Source: Poecilobothrus nobilitatus
Lineage: Eukaryota > Arthropoda > Insecta > Diptera > Dolichopodidae
Length of the DNA: 64,000 nucleotides
NCBI GenBank assembly: GCA_947095535.1
Contig: OX352773.1
Location: 35,795,398-35,859,397, forward strand
Direction: 5' to 3'
Shown here one piece after another: positions 61,423-64,000 of the stretch (positions are counted from its first letter, which is position 1; every line of letters starts with the position of its first letter). A program made the translations under genes and the position numbers. The notes under the pieces were generated by a model that worked only from the letters and a program-made list of their open reading frames with translations, did no database searches and had not been told where the DNA came from.

Positions 61423-64000
61423 TTTTTTTCTTTTTTAATGTATATACATATTGTAGATTAAATTGTTATTTAAGAGGTATAAATGACACTGTCCGCTTTT
61501 GACGTAAATCTATTGTTACTCTGTTACTACGTGTTGTGGATAATGCATATATAAAATCTTAAACATATGTTCCTTAATGTTAAAATAAATAAAAAAAAAA
61601 AAAAAAAAACTAGAACGACCTCCCGCCTTAAAAGTTTGTACAAAACATCTATATTTTTACATAGATATGAGTTACATATGAACATTTTTCTATGTATACA
61701 AACTAAAAGTACTTATTAGGGAACTTTTAAAAACTGTTATAGAATATCTATAGTACTTTAATAACAAAATGTCTTTATTTAATAAAGAAATAATATAGCA
61801 GCTAAGAAAAAAGAAACCATAATATATCAATGAAAAAATTTACATATAATCTCTTTCTATTTTAGATACAAGTAAGCAGTATACATCAAAACATTTTTAA
61901 GGTTGATCTTACTGAATAAAATTATTCGCATACATACAAAAAAAAAAGCAATTTTTACAATTTCACTACTACATAATAATAATGCAGAATTTATTTTTAT
62001 TTTTTTTTTTATTAATTATCCGAATTTTATCCAAATCTAAAAATATTTTTACTCCCTCCAATTTCACTTCAAATTCTAAATGCAATGAAATAATATGTAT
62101 TTTGTAACAATCAATTTTCATAAAACATATTAATACCTATTTCAAAACATGTATATAACAAATACATATAAAATTTGATTAAATACAAGTGATTCTAAAA
62201 GTATAAATATATCTAATTTTTTTTTTATTTTTGTTTGTGTTTTTTTTTTTATCGTTATTATATTTAAATTTGATCAAAAAGAATTCATATTACAAATTAT
62301 ATTTTATATACGAATAGCCTATATGTATAATATTATGAATAAACAGATTTTTTTCTTTATTTTTATTATTAAATTTGTTTTTTTTTTTTTGCCTAATTAT
62401 GCAACATTTTCAACATTTCAACGTACATGCATGTAAGAAAATATATATATATATACCTATATACGTAGAGTTTATGTTTTCATATTACATATGTTTATTC
62501 ATTTACAAAATTCTTCACTATATTATAATTCTAAATTAAAAATAAAAAAAAAATATAATAATAAAAAAAAAAAAAAAAATAAAGAAAAAAATACTTAGAT
62601 AAAATGGTATAATTTTAGAATTTAAGAAATAGGATATTATCTAAAGATCATAATATATCCAAACAATGTTTATTCAATTTTTTTTATATATGTATGTATG
62701 TATGTATACCTTTATCATTTACATTTAATCCTGTATTATATTCATTATGCATGCATATATGTATGTAAACAAATGCCTATATGTTACATATAAAGGTAAC
62801 ATTATTCCACTAATAAATAAATATATCATATAAGTATATACAATAAATATAAATACACAGTAATATTATGTATACAAATTCAAATTTAAATACAATATTT
62901 TTTTTTTCATTTTTCATTTCTTTTCACATTTTTTAAACGTTTTATTATTATTATTATTATTGTTGTTGTTGTCTTTAAAGTCCTCGGTGTCCTAAATGTC
63001 GCTACTATCGCTTTACGTTTTATACTTTTTTTGTTTTTTTGGTTTATAAGTAAACATTATAATATGTATAATGTTTAAGTAACCAATAAGTAGAAAAGTA
63101 ATTTGATATCTTTTAAAGTATAACAAACAAAATGTGTACATATTATATTATAATGTTCTTATAGTGTTCATATACTGTAAATATATATTTATTTATATAT
63201 ATGTAAATAAATACCAATAAAATATACACACATACATGTTGGTCTAAAATCAAACCTAAATTGTATAGTATGATATGATATTAAATTAGTTCTCGAATAT
63301 ACATACATACCTACATAGTATGAATGCGATTGAAAAATAGAAAAATTTGAATTTTCATTTGATATACATATTATATTGAATTGTTGTTGTTTTTCTGTTT
63401 TTCTTTATCTTTTTCCGTTTTCTTTTCTTTTTTCTGTTTTTTTTTTTTTTTGTTTCTATTTTTATTATTATTTTTTTATACTTACATATACCGTATTATT
63501 ATTATAGATTGGTACTAAAAAATATTTGTGTGACGATAAAAAGATATGGAAAAAATAAGAAAGAAAAAAAAGAAAGAAAGAAGAAAAAGAAAATGGAAAC
63601 AAACAGTACCTATATTATATATTATATATAATGCATGTGTGTATTTAAAAGAATAAAAGATACAACGATTAGCTGCAAAGTAATACTAAAATCATCGCAG
63701 TTAAAAAAAGAATATAATATAAAACTAACAAAATGCGAACATTATAACACGATAACCGAGTTGATTGCTAAGCTTTGAAAAGAAAAAGAAAATAATAACA
63801 AAAATGAATAAAAAATAAAAATAGTGAGTGAACCGCGCGATCTTAGTTATCAAATTTCATCGCATGGTAGGCTTTTATTACTTTTTTTTTTTATTTTCAT
63901 TTTATTTTTCGGTTCTTTCATTTGTCATGATGTTGTGTTTGTTGCTGTCCTAACTTCTATTTACTACTTTTTATTCGTTTAGAAAATAACACTATTCCGT
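61423..64000. other. Gene-free AT-rich stretch; low-AT pocket near the right edge
   Basis: (TTA)n(TTG)n at 62943-62971, a (GTAT)n patch at about 62689-62708, and (TA)n near 62444. 63740-63960 is a little less AT-rich (GAACCGCGCGATCTTAG, TCATCGCATGGTAGGC) and on the minus strand has CAACAAACACAACATCATG, a 5'-UTR-like context, but only an 8-codon frame follows. It may lie near an upstream Sobp exon or promoter; this is not demonstrated. Confidence 0.35.

Overview
This window is very AT-rich nuclear DNA from an arthropod, most likely a dipteran insect. The host is inferred from three things: the fly-like form of the one conserved gene, its spliced structure, and the mix of transposons (P superfamily, Helitron, tRNA-derived SINEs, foldback elements, Tc1/mariner MITE). 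There is no bacterial gene, operon, rRNA or CRISPR array. I cannot name the species.

Host gene. The only host protein gene I can support is the orthologue of sine oculis-binding protein (Sobp), on the minus strand. A 256-nt exon at 11725-11980 carries the family's N-terminal MNELLGWYGYD motif. It splices across a 9.6-kb intron to a 2.1-kb exon at 1-2107, which holds two FCS-type zinc fingers, a proline/valine/isoleucine-rich stretch and a basic C-terminal motif, and runs off the left edge. The junction is in phase (ATT G / AA ATA ACA). The first coding exon(s) and promoter were not found; they lie in or beyond 11981-64000, so most of the window is probably Sobp intron or 5' flanking DNA.

Intron, 2108-11724. 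It holds a 5'-truncated, decayed LINE 3' end with a 12-bp target-site duplication (TSD), a foldback element with a 10-11-bp TSD, several pieces of a dispersed non-coding repeat (called R1 here), and the first copy of a tRNA-derived SINE.

Region 11981-27772. Three more copies of the same SINE (two minus, one plus, each with a perfect TSD), an LTR-like promoter/polyA module, a full R1 copy, a different tRNA-like relic near 25.1 kb, and long featureless AT-rich DNA.

Region 27773-36617. This is the most interesting part. It looks like one Helitron-type insertion (A|TC at the left; hairpin-CTAG|T at the right) whose interior is a tandem array of about 1.3-kb units, each restarting with the TC 5' terminus. 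A 5034-bp P-superfamily transposon with 26-bp terminal inverted repeats (TIRs), a 7-bp TSD and a long uninterrupted transposase frame is inserted in the first unit. The other units show the empty site. A 379-bp Tc1/mariner-like MITE is nested inside the P element.

Region 36618-64000. Small mobile relics: a 138-bp tandem duplication with a dispersed relative, a MITE with a terminal hairpin, two foldback-type elements, an unclassified element with degenerate TIRs, a tRNA-Lys-like relic, two non-LTR 3'-end fragments and a fifth SINE copy. These are separated by AT-rich DNA with microsatellites and A/T homopolymers.

Limits: all boundaries were read by eye. Family names rest on motifs and terminal structure, not on database searches.
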